From Candidatus Giovannonibacteria bacterium RIFCSPLOWO2_02_FULL_45_28 (GTDB lineage Bacteria > Patescibacteriota > Minisyncoccia > UBA11713 > 2-01-FULL-45-33), in assembly GCA_001780725.1 (NCBI GenBank), contig MFIM01000016.1:1-42611 (forward strand): a DNA stretch of 42,611 bases, read 5' to 3'. Of this stretch, positions 30,430 to 38,766 are shown piece by piece (positions within the stretch are counted from its first letter, which is position 1; each line of letters begins with the position of its first letter). A program made the translations under genes and the position numbers. The notes under the pieces were generated by a model. It saw nothing but the letters and a program-made list of their open reading frames with translations. It searched no databases and was not told where the DNA came from.

Positions 30430-32190
30430 CTATTCCGTTGTCACCCTAAAGACTTCTTCAATCGTTGTAAAACCTTGGACTGCTTTGATGATGCCGTCTT
30501 CAACCATCGTCATCATGCCTTCTTTTTTTGCTTGAGCCTCAACTTGATCAGAGGTTGAATTTTGCATGAGAAGCTCCTTAATAGTAGGGGTCATTTGCAG
30601 AGCCTCGTGAATGCCTAAGCGGTCTAAATATCCGTCTGGGCATTCCGGACCGGGCCTCGGCTTATAAAAAGAAATATCTTTCCACACCGTCTTCGGCGGC
30701 ACGATTTTTTCTTTTTTCAGGAAATTCAACACCCTTTCCAAATCCACATTTTCGCCCAATTTTTTCAGCTCGGCTTCCGTCAGCGTGTATTGCTCTTTTT
30801 CTTTGCACAATCGCCTCACAAGTCTTTGGGCAATAATAACGTTTATTGTGGAAGCAATCAAAAAAGGCTCAATTTGCATATCCAAAAGCCTCGGGAGTGC
30901 GCCGGCAGCCGAGTTGGTGTGCAGGGTTGAAAGCACCAAGTGTCCGGTGAGCGCCGCGTTTATTGCCAAAGACGCCGTTTCCGTGTCCCTTATCTCGCCC
31001 ACCATGACAATATCGGGGTCTTGGCGAACGAGCGACCGGAGGCCGTTGGCGAAAGTCAAGCCTATATCCGGCCGCACTTGCGTTTGGTTTATCCGCGGCA
31101 TGCGGTATTCTATCGGATCTTCCACGGTTGAAATATTTACTCCCGGCACGTTGAGCAAAGACAAAATCGTGTAAAGCGTAGTGGTTTTGCCGCAGCCGGT
31201 CGGTCCGGTTGCCAAAATCATCCCCAGCGGTTTTTTTATGTTTTTATATAAAACCTCCAAAGCGTCGCCGTGAAACCCCAAATCTTCCAGAGTAAAACCC
31301 TTAGCCGACTCCGGCAAGAGGCGCATTACAACTTTCTCGCCGTCAAAAACAGGGAGCACGGAGATGCGTAGAGAAAATTTGTAATCCGGAGTTTCTATTT
31401 TCAACCTGCCGTCTTGCGGGAGGCGATGTTCGTCTAATCTTAAATTAGCCAGCACTTTTATTCTGGCAACGATGCCGGAGGCGACTTGCCTCGGAAGCAC
31501 CATGGTATCGTGCAAAATTCCGTCAATGCGGTATCTTATCAAAACCTCTTTCTCCATCGGTTCTATATGAATATCGGAAGCGCGCTGCAAAATCGCGTGG
31601 CGGATAAGGGTGTCAACTATGCGCACGATCGGCAAATCCTCGGCTGCTTTTTTTAAATCCTCCAAGTCGGCGCCTTCTATGCCGACATCTTTGGAAATGG
31701 TCGCGAGCGTCTCTGTAGACACTTCGCTTTTAATTATTTCTCCAAATTCAGCTTCCAGGCTTTTTTGGTATTGCGCCAGCGCGTATTTCATTGAAGCTAC
31801 GTTGGTAAGGCGCGGTAAAATTTTTAAGTTAGACTTTTTTTTGATAAATTCTATTGTTCCAAGGTCTTCCGGATCCAGCATTGCCACCTCAAGATTCTTG
31901 CCGCTTTTTTTAAAAGAAACAATGTTGTGTTTTTTTGCAATCGGTTCCGGAATTACGGATAGCACTTTCGGATCAATTTTTTCTTCCTCCAAATTTACGA
32001 AAGGTATGCCTAAAATATAGGCCTTTAGCCGGGCCAGTTCTTCTTCTTTGATTTTGCCCAAACCCAAAAGAATGTCTTCTATTTTCTTGCCGCTCTCCGC
32101 CGCTTCGGCCTCTGCTTTTTCTATATCCACCTTTGTAACCAGCTCCGAATCCAAAAGGAAGGCTTTGAGTTGTTGCTGTTCAATTTTCAT
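30430..32190 (-). CDS. pilB: Type IV pilus assembly ATPase PilB/GspE family
   Basis: The 586-residue hexameric ATPase drives pilin polymerisation. An N-terminal MshEN-type domain (~1-140) precedes the motor domain with Walker A GPTGCGKT (329-336). Asp/His boxes follow (VMVGEIRDTETASLAINAALTGHLVLSTLHTN), with Arg fingers around RASDIHIEP. The C-terminal four-cysteine zinc site of many PilB proteins is reduced here. It is 5 bases downstream of the response regulator, so it belongs to the kinase-regulator operon. No pilC, pilT or pilin is near. Confidence 0.93.
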   Translation of the reverse strand: MKIEQQQLKAFLLDSELVTKVDIEKAEAEAAESGKKIEDILLGLGKIKEEELARLKAYILGIPFVNLEEEKIDPKVLSVIPEPIAKKHNIVSFKKSGKNLEVAMLDPEDLGTIEFIKKKSNLKILPRLTNVASMKYALAQYQKSLEAEFGEIIKSEVSTETLATISKDVGIEGADLEDLKKAAEDLPIVRIVDTLIRHAILQRASDIHIEPMEKEVLIRYRIDGILHDTMVLPRQVASGIVARIKVLANLRLDEHRLPQDGRLKIETPDYKFSLRISVLPVFDGEKVVMRLLPESAKGFTLEDLGFHGDALEVLYKNIKKPLGMILATGPTGCGKTTTLYTILSLLNVPGVNISTVEDPIEYRMPRINQTQVRPDIGLTFANGLRSLVRQDPDIVMVGEIRDTETASLAINAALTGHLVLSTLHTNSAAGALPRLLDMQIEPFLIASTINVIIAQRLVRRLCKEKEQYTLTEAELKKLGENVDLERVLNFLKKEKIVPPKTVWKDISFYKPRPGPECPDGYLDRLGIHEALQMTPTIKELLMQNSTSDQVEAQAKKEGMMTMVEDGIIKAVQGFTTIEEVFRVTTE

Positions 32191-32195
32191 TGTAA

Positions 32196-32570
32196 CTAAG
32201 AATGATGATTCAAAATGACCTCAATTTTTGCCAAAAGCTCGTCCGGTTTATAATTGGCTTTAACCAAATAGGTTGTGGCGCCCAAAGCAAGAGCCCGCTC
32301 AACCTCGGCGCTGCCTTCCAGATTTGTTAAAACCGCCACCGGAATGTTTTTTGTAGCAGAATCTTTTTTTAGCTCTTCCAGAACCTCAAACCCGTTTTTT
32401 TTGGGCAATATCAAATCAAGCAAAATCAGATCCGGCAGTTCCTTTTTGGCCATCTTAAGGCCGGCCTCGCCGTCAAGAGCTTTTAATATGCTGTAGCTGT
32501 TTTGCTCTAGCATTTCGCCCATTGTGCGCTGCAAAGCCTCCTCATCCTCTATAAAAAGTATTTTTTTCAT
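32196..32570 (-). CDS. Single-domain response regulator (CheY-like receiver)
   Basis: The 124-residue receiver has acidic pair E8/D9 (IEDEE), phospho-acceptor D52 (LLDLILP), T82 and K104 (YLVKAN). It has no output domain, so it must signal by protein-protein contact. It overlaps the kinase gene by 4 bases and precedes pilB by 5, making the pilus motor a plausible target. Confidence 0.92.
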   Translation of the reverse strand: MKKILFIEDEEALQRTMGEMLEQNSYSILKALDGEAGLKMAKKELPDLILLDLILPKKNGFEVLEELKKDSATKNIPVAVLTNLEGSAEVERALALGATTYLVKANYKPDELLAKIEVILNHHS

Positions 32571-33514
32571 GAAGTTTTATTAATTGGTAATGAGAACCAA
32601 AATGTCGACCCTTTTGACTCTTGCGAGGAAAATCCTATTTCGCCACCGGACTGCTGAATAATAGCTTTGGCAATAAAAAGTCCGACACCGGACCCGCCGG
32701 TTTGGTACCTGGCCGCGGAGGGCGAACGGAAATATTTTTCAAAAACGCGTTTTTGCTCGGCGGGCGATATGCCATGTCCCTCGTCGCTAATTTTCCATAA
32801 AATTTTATTTTCTTTGTTTTCCAAGCTAATGGTGATTTTGCCGCCGTTTATGCTGTAGCGTATGGCGTTGTCCAGCAAATGTTCCGTTACTCTGCCGATA
32901 CGCTCTTCGTCCGCGAAAACTTCGGGCAATTCGCCGTCTGCCAATAAAGAAATTTGAGCGTTATAGGCCGAGGCATATTTATTATACTCCTCTATTATTT
33001 TTGAAGTGAGATTTTTTAAGGAAAATTTTTGAGGGCGGAGTATCAAATCGTTGTCCTCTATGCGGTTTACCTCCAAAAGGTCGTTTACGGCGCGGATCAT
33101 CCGGTCATTTTGCTGCATGATTGTTTCCAGATAATTGCCCGTGGAATAGGCTTTGCTGCTTTGCCCTTGAAGCAGCAGGCTTAACTGCCATTTTATCGCA
33201 GAAAGCGGAGAGCGCAACTGGTGCGACATAATGCTTATAAATTCGGATTTGGAGCGCGAGGATAGCGCTACTTTTTCAAAGGCTTTGACCACCAGATTGC
33301 CGAGCGCGAATAAAATCGCAGTAAGAACAAGCACGGTAAGCGCCGCAAGCTCCGGCTCTTGGTAGCGGCTTGCCACTACGTAAGTTACAAGCATCGCCAA
33401 GATAATTATAATGCCCATGATTAAAAATAAAAATTGCGGACATTGCCAAAGGCCGACCCGATATTCGGAGCAAACCTTTTTAAGATTTATGTTATCCGTC
33501 CAACTCGCAACCAT
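32567..33514 (-). CDS. Membrane sensor histidine kinase
   Basis: From ATG at 33514 this is 315 residues: two membrane helices (~30-46 and ~56-77) with almost no external loop, a HisKA dimerisation domain with H98 in MSHQLRSPLSAIKW, and an ATPase domain with N, G1 (SDEGHGISP) and G2 (GGSGVGLFIAKAI) boxes. The frame continues to 33559, but that part overlaps a terminator. A TATACT box ends 7 bases before 33514, supporting a leaderless start there. The sensing is probably intramembrane. Confidence 0.9.
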   Translation of the reverse strand: MVASWTDNINLKKVCSEYRVGLWQCPQFLFLIMGIIIILAMLVTYVVASRYQEPELAALTVLVLTAILFALGNLVVKAFEKVALSSRSKSEFISIMSHQLRSPLSAIKWQLSLLLQGQSSKAYSTGNYLETIMQQNDRMIRAVNDLLEVNRIEDNDLILRPQKFSLKNLTSKIIEEYNKYASAYNAQISLLADGELPEVFADEERIGRVTEHLLDNAIRYSINGGKITISLENKENKILWKISDEGHGISPAEQKRVFEKYFRSPSAARYQTGGSGVGLFIAKAIIQQSGGEIGFSSQESKGSTFWFSLPINKTS

Positions 33515-33544
33515 ACGGATAAGTATAGCATTGAAAAAACATAT

Positions 33545-33566
33545 AAAAAAATCCCTCAAATGGGGA
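33545..33566 (-). terminator. Weak terminator after the unknown gene at 33569
   Basis: On the minus strand TCCCC-ATTTGA-GGGA is followed by seven T. The hairpin lies right after the stop codon and before the kinase promoter. Confidence 0.55.
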
Positions 33567-33568
33567 CT

Positions 33569-34612
33569 TTAGTCTGTGTGATGGTTTAGTCCTTCATACA
33601 GAAGTTTTTGCGCTTTGCGCCATCCGCCACGGATAAGAAGGCGAATCAAATCTTCTTTGATTTCTTGTTCGGAGCCTTTGAAAAAATCAAGCAAGATATT
33701 TGCCGGAATGCCTGCAGTTTTTTTCTTATCTTTGTAGCCATGTAGATCGTTATTTTCTATCAAACAAACAAATTGATACGCCCCAATTTTTTGATTCCAC
33801 TGAAGTTCAATTTCCATTTCCGGCCTGCGTTGGCTTCCTGCCAATAACAGCATGTGCGCCTCTTCAAAATCCAAATTATATTTTTGGAGAACGCCGATGT
33901 TTGCCGAGCAGAGCCATTCTTTGAAAGCCTCCGAAGCGTCCGTTTCGCACGATGCAGAACCAAGTGCCGCTTGTTCACACATATGATAAAAATCTTCGGC
34001 CTTTTTATCGCTTGTGCCTTTGAGCTCAAGCGCGCTGCCAATTTTTTCGTTTGGATCAGCAAAGCCGTCTTTTGAAAAGACCGCTTCCACGGCAGGCAAA
34101 GCAAGTACAGATTTTTTTTGAAAATGGCGAATCAAGCAATTCATAATTATACCTGCCCAGACACAACAGACCGCCTCGCGCCACCAAGAAAGCGAAAAGC
34201 ACAGTCCATACAGCAGACTGTCGCCCCACATTGATTCGCGCTCAAAAAGATCAAATGGCTTGAAACTTTCTTCAGTTAGCAAAATATTTTCTTTGTCGGA
34301 TGTTCCGCATAAAATTCCGGTTTTTTGCGGATCAGTATAAGATAGAAAATCCCAGTCTTTGAGCGGCGGGGGCATGTTCACCAATTTCAATGCGGCCTCA
34401 AAATTTGACGGCTTCCTGTATTTTTGGAGTGAAATGTTCCGTATTTCTTTTTTAACTCTTTCTAGTTGTTCTCCGAATTCGGCAACTGTTGCCGAAAAGT
34501 TCTGATTTAAAAAATGCAAAACTTTTTCTTTTATATCCTTTTCGTCGCCGGATCTGTCGCCAAAACCGCACGCTCTTACAAGCCGCGAATAGTCCAGAGC
34601 ATTTTTCGCCAT
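33569..34612 (-). CDS. Hypothetical protein (347 residues)
   Basis: This soluble protein begins MAKNALDYSRLVRACGFGD. It has a helical N-terminal part (~25-75) and Trp/Cys-rich central segments (LLYGLCFSLSWWREAVCCVWAG, ~135-156). The C-terminal half ends IRGGWRKAQKLLYEGLNHH. The central hydrophobic stretch could be buried or membrane-associated. AAAGGAC upstream serves as Shine-Dalgarno. No motif lets me name it. It is flanked by its own terminator and divergent from the ORF6N gene. Confidence 0.7.
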   Translation of the reverse strand: MAKNALDYSRLVRACGFGDRSGDEKDIKEKVLHFLNQNFSATVAEFGEQLERVKKEIRNISLQKYRKPSNFEAALKLVNMPPPLKDWDFLSYTDPQKTGILCGTSDKENILLTEESFKPFDLFERESMWGDSLLYGLCFSLSWWREAVCCVWAGIIMNCLIRHFQKKSVLALPAVEAVFSKDGFADPNEKIGSALELKGTSDKKAEDFYHMCEQAALGSASCETDASEAFKEWLCSANIGVLQKYNLDFEEAHMLLLAGSQRRPEMEIELQWNQKIGAYQFVCLIENNDLHGYKDKKKTAGIPANILLDFFKGSEQEIKEDLIRLLIRGGWRKAQKLLYEGLNHHTD

Positions 34613-34686
34613 ATTAAAGTCCTTTCTTTAATCAAAGACGCTCTACCGGCAATCTAGCACAATAAATTTTTAAATCAACAGCGCGC

Positions 34687-34715
34687 TTGACACGACGCCT
34701 CGTCTTTGCTAGACT
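34687..34715 (+). promoter_or_regulatory. Extended -10 promoter upstream of the ORF6N gene
   Basis: TTGACA (34687-34692) and TAGACT (34710-34715) are 17 bases apart, with TGC before the -10. The predicted start, near 34722, coincides with a hairpin (34722-34742) that is followed by TTTTAATTTT, so the mRNA begins with a terminator-like stem. Confidence 0.65.
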
Positions 34716-34721
34716 GGAAAT

Positions 34722-34751
34722 AGTCCATTCATAAGATGGACTTTTAATTTT
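34722..34751 (+). promoter_or_regulatory. 5'-leader hairpin with U-tract (attenuator-like)
   Basis: AGTCCAT (34722-34728) pairs with ATGGACT (34736-34742), followed by TTTTAATTTT and then the AAGG Shine-Dalgarno of the ORF6N gene. It could cap the mRNA 5' end or act as an attenuator. Confidence 0.4.
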
Positions 34752-34758
34752 AAGGCGT

Positions 34759-35292
34759 ATGAGCAAAACAGGGAGCGATTCTTATAAAAGAGGCATTATA
34801 ATGATACCAAGCGAGCGAATTATCAGCAGGATATTTTTAATTAGAGGTAGAAAGGTGATGATAGACCAAGACCTTGCCGAATTGTATGTGGTTGAAACTA
34901 AAGCGCTTAACCTAGCAGTCAAAAGAAACCTTGCCCGTTTCCCGTCAGATTTTATGTTTCAACTATCAGAGAAGGAGTTTAAAAACTTGAGGTCACAAAT
35001 TGAAACCTCAAGGTGGGGCGGGAGACGCTATGTGCCTTATGCTTTTACCGAACAAGGCGTGGCAATGCTTTCCAGTATTTTAAATAGCGACAGAGCTATA
35101 CAAGTAAATATCCAAGTTATAAGAACTTTTACTAAATTAAGAGAATTGTTGGCAACAAACAAAGAGTTAAGAGTAAAAATAGAAAATATGGAAAAAAAAT
35201 ACGATGCCGAATTGAGGCAGGTTTTTGACGTATTAAAACAGCTTCTTATTCAAGAAAGTAAACCAAAAGGACAAATAGGTTTTACAAAATAA
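34759..35292 (+). CDS. ORF6N (KilA-N-like) DNA-binding domain protein
   Basis: The 177-residue protein has an ORF6N domain (~15-105: IFLIRGRKVMIDQDLAELYVVETKALNLAVKRN, then FPSDFMFQLS and RRYVPYAFTEQGVAMLSSIL). A C-terminal coiled coil (~125-165) follows. ORF6N domains occur in phage regulators and are common in this bacterial group. It lies 10 bases upstream of nusA. A start at M15 (34801) is also possible. Confidence 0.88.
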   Translation: MSKTGSDSYKRGIIMIPSERIISRIFLIRGRKVMIDQDLAELYVVETKALNLAVKRNLARFPSDFMFQLSEKEFKNLRSQIETSRWGGRRYVPYAFTEQGVAMLSSILNSDRAIQVNIQVIRTFTKLRELLATNKELRVKIENMEKKYDAELRQVFDVLKQLLIQESKPKGQIGFTK

Positions 35293-35302
35293 TATTAATC
35301 AC

Positions 35303-36562
35303 ATGTTAGACCTGAAAAATTTCAACGCGGCTTTGGACCAGCTTACTGCCGAAAAAGGCATCTCCAAGGAAAAAATCATGGAGACTATTGATATGGCCTT
35401 GGCCGCCGCATATAAGCGCGATTACGGCAAAAAAACGCAGGTTGTCCGCGCGAAATTTGATCCAGCAACAGGCAAGGCCGAGTTTTGGCAGGTAAAAACC
35501 GTGGTGGACGAGTCAATGATAAAATCCGAAGAGGAAATTGCCAAAGAGGAAGCGGCAAAAGCCGCCGGCGGTTTTGAAGCTCTTAGCGAAAGGCAGGAAG
35601 CAAGAGAGGCTGCAAGAGAGGCTTTGGGCGGCGAGGCTGAAGATGCGGCTGACGGGGAAATAAAAAAAATCCGCTTTAATCCCGACCGGCACATTATGCT
35701 GAACGAAGCCAAAAAATTAAAAAAGGGCGCCGCCTTGGGCGACGAACTAGTTTTTCCTTTGGAATCAAAAGAAGACTACGGCAGGATTGCCGCGCAAACC
35801 GCCAAACAGGTTATTTTGCAAAGAGTCCGCGAGGCGGAAAGAGATTCGGTTTTTGACGAATTTAAAGAAAAAGAAGGGAACGTTATCTCCGGAATCGTTC
35901 AGCGCATAGAAGGCCGCGCGGTATTTTTGGACTTGGGGCGCGCAATCGGCGTTTTGCCTCCGGATGAGCAGGTGCGGGGCGAGCGTTACCGCGTGGGAGA
36001 GCGCATTAAAACCCTGCTTTTGTCGGTTGAAAAAACTCCGCGCGGCCCCGGGGTTTATCTTTCTAGATCCCACCCTAAACTGGTCGCCAAGCTTTTTGAA
36101 ATTGAGGTGCCGGAAATCGCTTCAGGCGTAGTTGAAATTAAAAACGTCGCCAGAGAAGCCGGCAGCCGCACCAAAATCGCCGTGGCTTCCAAGGAAGAAA
36201 ACATTGATCCGGTTGGTTCCTGCGTCGGACAACGCGGCGTGCGCGTGACAACGGTTATCGCCGAGCTCGGAGGAGAAAAAATTGACATTGTGCCGTGGTC
36301 TGAAGACAAGGAAAAATTTATTGCGAGTTCCGTCTCCCCGGCGAAAGTTTTGGAAGCAGAAGTGGATGAAGCGAGAAAGCAAGCCAAAGTAACGGTTTCC
36401 GAAGATCAGCTTTCTTTGGCTATCGGAAAGGGCGGACAAAATGTCCGGCTTGCCGCAAAACTAACCGGATACAAAATTGACATCCGTTCCCGCTCCGGCG
36501 AAACCGTCGCTGAAGCCACCTCCGAAGGCGAGGTGGTCGGCGAAGGGATTGCGGCAGAGTAA
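35303..36562 (+). CDS. nusA: Transcription termination/antitermination protein NusA
   Basis: The 419-residue protein has an N-terminal RNA polymerase-binding domain (~1-170, with an Ala/Glu-rich insertion at ~80-115), an S1 domain (~195-260: NVISGIVQRIEGRAVFLDLG) and two KH domains (GSCVGQRGVRVTTVIAELGGEKIDIV and LAIGKGGQNVRLAAKLTGYKIDI). The C-terminal acidic repeats of E. coli NusA are absent, as in most bacteria. It acts in pausing, termination and antitermination. Confidence 0.97.
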   Translation: MLDLKNFNAALDQLTAEKGISKEKIMETIDMALAAAYKRDYGKKTQVVRAKFDPATGKAEFWQVKTVVDESMIKSEEEIAKEEAAKAAGGFEALSERQEAREAAREALGGEAEDAADGEIKKIRFNPDRHIMLNEAKKLKKGAALGDELVFPLESKEDYGRIAAQTAKQVILQRVREAERDSVFDEFKEKEGNVISGIVQRIEGRAVFLDLGRAIGVLPPDEQVRGERYRVGERIKTLLLSVEKTPRGPGVYLSRSHPKLVAKLFEIEVPEIASGVVEIKNVAREAGSRTKIAVASKEENIDPVGSCVGQRGVRVTTVIAELGGEKIDIVPWSEDKEKFIASSVSPAKVLEAEVDEARKQAKVTVSEDQLSLAIGKGGQNVRLAAKLTGYKIDIRSRSGETVAEATSEGEVVGEGIAAE

Positions 36563-36576
36563 ATATTTAAATATTT

Positions 36577-36789
36577 TTAACAAAAGTTTGATTTTGGAAT
36601 TTTTGATTGTTTGACTATCGCAAGTAAAGTGCCTACGGGAATTGATTTTGATTTACCGTGCAAAGGCACAGGAACAATTGTATTTGTTTTTAGATTTTTC
36701 CAAATCATGTGGCTGCCTTTTTGGCGCGCCAAAACAAATCCGTGAATTTTAAGGATTTTAACCAATTTAGCAGCATTTATTGATTTCAT
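36577..36789 (-). CDS. hicA: HicA-family mRNA interferase toxin
   Basis: The 70-residue double-stranded RNA-binding fold has the family signature KILKIHGFVLARQKGSHMIW, with the catalytic His in GSHMIW, and VPVPLHGKSKSIPVGTLLAIVKQ. It is 3 bases downstream of its HicB partner and convergent with nusA. Confidence 0.93.
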   Translation of the reverse strand: MKSINAAKLVKILKIHGFVLARQKGSHMIWKNLKTNTIVPVPLHGKSKSIPVGTLLAIVKQSKIPKSNFC

Positions 36790-36792
36790 TGG

Positions 36793-37035
36793 TTATCGCG
36801 ATACGGCAACCTCAATCTCATCAATGATTGGGCGCGAAACGTAAAAAGGAATTGATGCTTTTTCTTCCAGTAGCTCTTCAAGCCAGAGCTCTAAGATTTC
36901 TTTCGCTTTTATCTTGGCTTCTTCAAAGGTTCGTCCAAAAGTAACACAGCCGGGAAAATCAGGAAACGAAACATTATAACCACCCTCTTCCGCAGGCTCA
37001 AAAACAGCATAATAAGAAAGAACTTTTTGCTTCAT
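36793..37035 (-). CDS. hicB: HicB-family antitoxin
   Basis: From ATG at 37035 this is 80 residues: YYAVFEPAEEGGYNVSFPDFPGCVTFGRTFEEAKIKAKEILELWLEEL, a typical HicB domain. The 15 codons upstream in frame lie beyond the TACCAT -10 box, which ends 6 bases before 37035, so a leaderless start is preferred. HicB precedes HicA here and is expected to autorepress. Confidence 0.92.
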   Translation of the reverse strand: MKQKVLSYYAVFEPAEEGGYNVSFPDFPGCVTFGRTFEEAKIKAKEILELWLEELLEEKASIPFYVSRPIIDEIEVAVSR

Positions 37036-37041
37036 GATTGA

Positions 37042-37070
37042 ATGGTAGCAAATCTTTTGCGCACGGTCAA
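37042..37070 (-). promoter_or_regulatory. hicBA promoter, divergent from the 37134 gene
   Basis: TTGACC (37065-37070) and TACCAT (37042-37047) on the minus strand are 17 bases apart, with TGC before the -10. The plus-strand promoter at 37072-37099 starts 2 bases away, so the -35 boxes are back to back. Confidence 0.6.
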
Positions 37071-37071
37071 T

Positions 37072-37099
37072 TTGACACAACTTTTCTCTGCGCTACAAT
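37072..37099 (+). promoter_or_regulatory. Promoter of the 104-residue hypothetical gene
   Basis: TTGACA (37072-37077) and TACAAT (37094-37099) are 16 bases apart, and a GGGGTGAT Shine-Dalgarno precedes ATG 37134. Confidence 0.7.
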
Positions 37100-37133
37100 C
37101 TCAATTAGGAAAATTAAGCAATGGGGTGATTTT

Positions 37134-37448
37134 ATGTTTATGGTTGTTGTAAAAAGACAGATTCCCGGCATTGGACCGACTAAGGTTTGCGAGTTCCCCA
37201 GAGACATTAATGATTTAGACGAGGCGGAAAAAGAGCTGGATTGGCTCTTTAGAATATTTACAAAAAACAACTACGAACTTGAGAGGCGTGATTGGAATTT
37301 TCCGCGCAATTCAACAATGATATTCGAGAAAAAACTTACTGCACAGACGCCCAATATCGATTGGGAAGATGTTTGGATAATCACGTTGGAGCCATGTGTG
37401 GATCAGGAAACAATAACAAAGCATATTAATTCCGCTCTAATAAAATAA
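37134..37448 (+). CDS. Hypothetical protein (104 residues)
   Basis: It starts MFMVVVKRQIPGIGPTKVCEFP and continues with an amphipathic helix (DINDLDEAEKELDWLFRIF) and alternating beta segments. No membrane helix is present. The frame is open upstream to 37038, but the promoter and Shine-Dalgarno place the start at 37134. It has its own terminator. No known family is recognised; proximity to hicBA may be coincidental. Confidence 0.6.
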   Translation: MFMVVVKRQIPGIGPTKVCEFPRDINDLDEAEKELDWLFRIFTKNNYELERRDWNFPRNSTMIFEKKLTAQTPNIDWEDVWIITLEPCVDQETITKHINSALIK

Positions 37449-37451
37449 CAA

Positions 37452-37478
37452 GCGCCGTAGTCGGCGCCTTTTATTTTT
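37452..37478 (+). terminator. Rho-independent terminator
   Basis: GCGCCG-TAGT-CGGCGC is followed by CTTTTATTTTTT. Confidence 0.85.
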
Positions 37479-37498
37479 TCCCGGAAGTTGAGCCGCTA

Positions 37499-37527
37499 TT
37501 GACTTTTTATTTTAGATGACATATAAT
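37499..37527 (+). promoter_or_regulatory. Promoter of the zinc-ribbon protein gene
   Basis: TTGACT (37499-37504) and TATAAT (37522-37527) are 17 bases apart. An AAGGAGAG Shine-Dalgarno precedes ATG 37569. Confidence 0.75.
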
Positions 37528-37568
37528 TAAAGCAGGTGGTTTTTCTTTGAACAAGGAGAGAATTAGAT

Positions 37569-38192
37569 ATGGAGAATCGTTCGTTTTTTGATTTTGTAAA
37601 GTCTATCAGTTTTTCTAACGCAGACAAAGAAAGGTCAATTCTATATCTATCAATTTTGGTGGAAAATGGCATCGAAACCTTCATTGATGCCCTAAAAGAC
37701 GAATCGGCCAGTCCGAAAGAGCAAGCCGAGCTAGAAGTTGCCAAGCTTGTTTTCTTTGTAACCGAAAAAGATCTCCAACAAAATAAGTTTTTTGATACCG
37801 CGCTTAGAATCGCGGTGGCCAAAGATGCCGTGCGTGGGGATAAGGAAGGCCTAGACCACGTAGAGCTTTTTTTTAAAAGACTCTCCGATATTTTTCCACA
37901 GGGGATGGCAGATCGTCTTTTTCTTTATGCCTATGACCGAATTAAAGAGGATGCGGCTACCGGCAAACCCATTCTTCCGCCGTACGAAGAATTAAAACAG
38001 CATTCTATTGAGAGAGCAAAAATTTTGGGTCTTGAGACTACTGCTAAAACCTCAAAACGATCCTACCGAAGCGAAGGAACTAGCACGGACATTGTTCCGT
38101 GCCCCAAATGCAGCGATAAAAAACGCGTTGATAAAAACACCAAACGATTTCGCTGCAAGAAATGCGGCCTCAATCAAACATATCCATTTTAA
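37569..38192 (+). CDS. Hypothetical protein with C-terminal zinc ribbon
   Basis: The 207-residue product has an all-helical N-terminal region (~1-150) and a compact C-terminal zinc ribbon with CPKC (~178-181) and CKKC (~195-198), ending GLNQTYPF. Zinc ribbons of this kind bind nucleic acid or proteins and resemble those of transposase/InsA-like and transcription-factor tails. Here the rest does not look like a transposase. It is monocistronic with its own promoter and terminator. Confidence 0.68.
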   Translation: MENRSFFDFVKSISFSNADKERSILYLSILVENGIETFIDALKDESASPKEQAELEVAKLVFFVTEKDLQQNKFFDTALRIAVAKDAVRGDKEGLDHVELFFKRLSDIFPQGMADRLFLYAYDRIKEDAATGKPILPPYEELKQHSIERAKILGLETTAKTSKRSYRSEGTSTDIVPCPKCSDKKRVDKNTKRFRCKKCGLNQTYPF

Positions 38193-38195
38193 AAA

Positions 38196-38224
38196 GCGCC
38201 CCAACTCGGCGCCTTTTATTTTTC
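38196..38224 (+). terminator. Rho-independent terminator
   Basis: GCGCC-CCAACTC-GGCGC is followed by CTTTTATTTTT. It resembles the terminator at 37452-37478. Confidence 0.82.
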
Positions 38225-38249
38225 CAATAAGTCGTGTTAGAATTAACAA

Positions 38250-38762
38250 ATGAATTGGAAACAAAATATTCCGCTCATCGTCGGCGTTGCGGTGCCGATT
38301 TTGATGATTCTTTTTGTCGCCGGGAGCATTTATTTGCCCACGTTATTTATTAAACCAAAATACGATTTTATTTATTCGTATCCTGATGGTTATTACTCAA
38401 ATGGCACCTATTCTGTTAATGGAGGCGTAATAATAAAACACACCGCTACGGAGCCGACACGCTACCAACCACCACAAGAGCCAAAACTTTTTTACTATAA
38501 CAATGCATTAAATGAAAGCAGAGAAATGCCTTTTGAAGAAACCGGCAAACTTAAACTTGATCCGAGCTCGGTTTCGCCGGACGGTTTCGAAATACAATTT
38601 GGCCGCAGAAACAACTGGCTTTTTCCGCTGTTCTTTTCCGGCGGTTACGATTACAACTCAAAATATATTGTCGGCCATGGCTTTAGCAAAAAATTAAATT
38701 TGAAATCCGGCAACTCTTATTATTATGGCGATTTTAAATTTTTAGGCTGGGTGTTAAAATAG
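38250..38762 (+). CDS. Hypothetical membrane-anchored protein (170 residues)
   Basis: One N-terminal membrane helix (~8-32) is followed by a Tyr-rich, beta-type extracellular domain (YDFIYSYPDGYYSNGTYS, ~40 onward). No catalytic motif was seen. A TAGAAT box ends 6 bases before the ATG, so transcription may be leaderless. It lies 4 bases before the DUF2157-like gene. Confidence 0.62.
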   Translation: MNWKQNIPLIVGVAVPILMILFVAGSIYLPTLFIKPKYDFIYSYPDGYYSNGTYSVNGGVIIKHTATEPTRYQPPQEPKLFYYNNALNESREMPFEETGKLKLDPSSVSPDGFEIQFGRRNNWLFPLFFSGGYDYNSKYIVGHGFSKKLNLKSGNSYYYGDFKFLGWVLK

Positions 38763-38766
38763 TATT

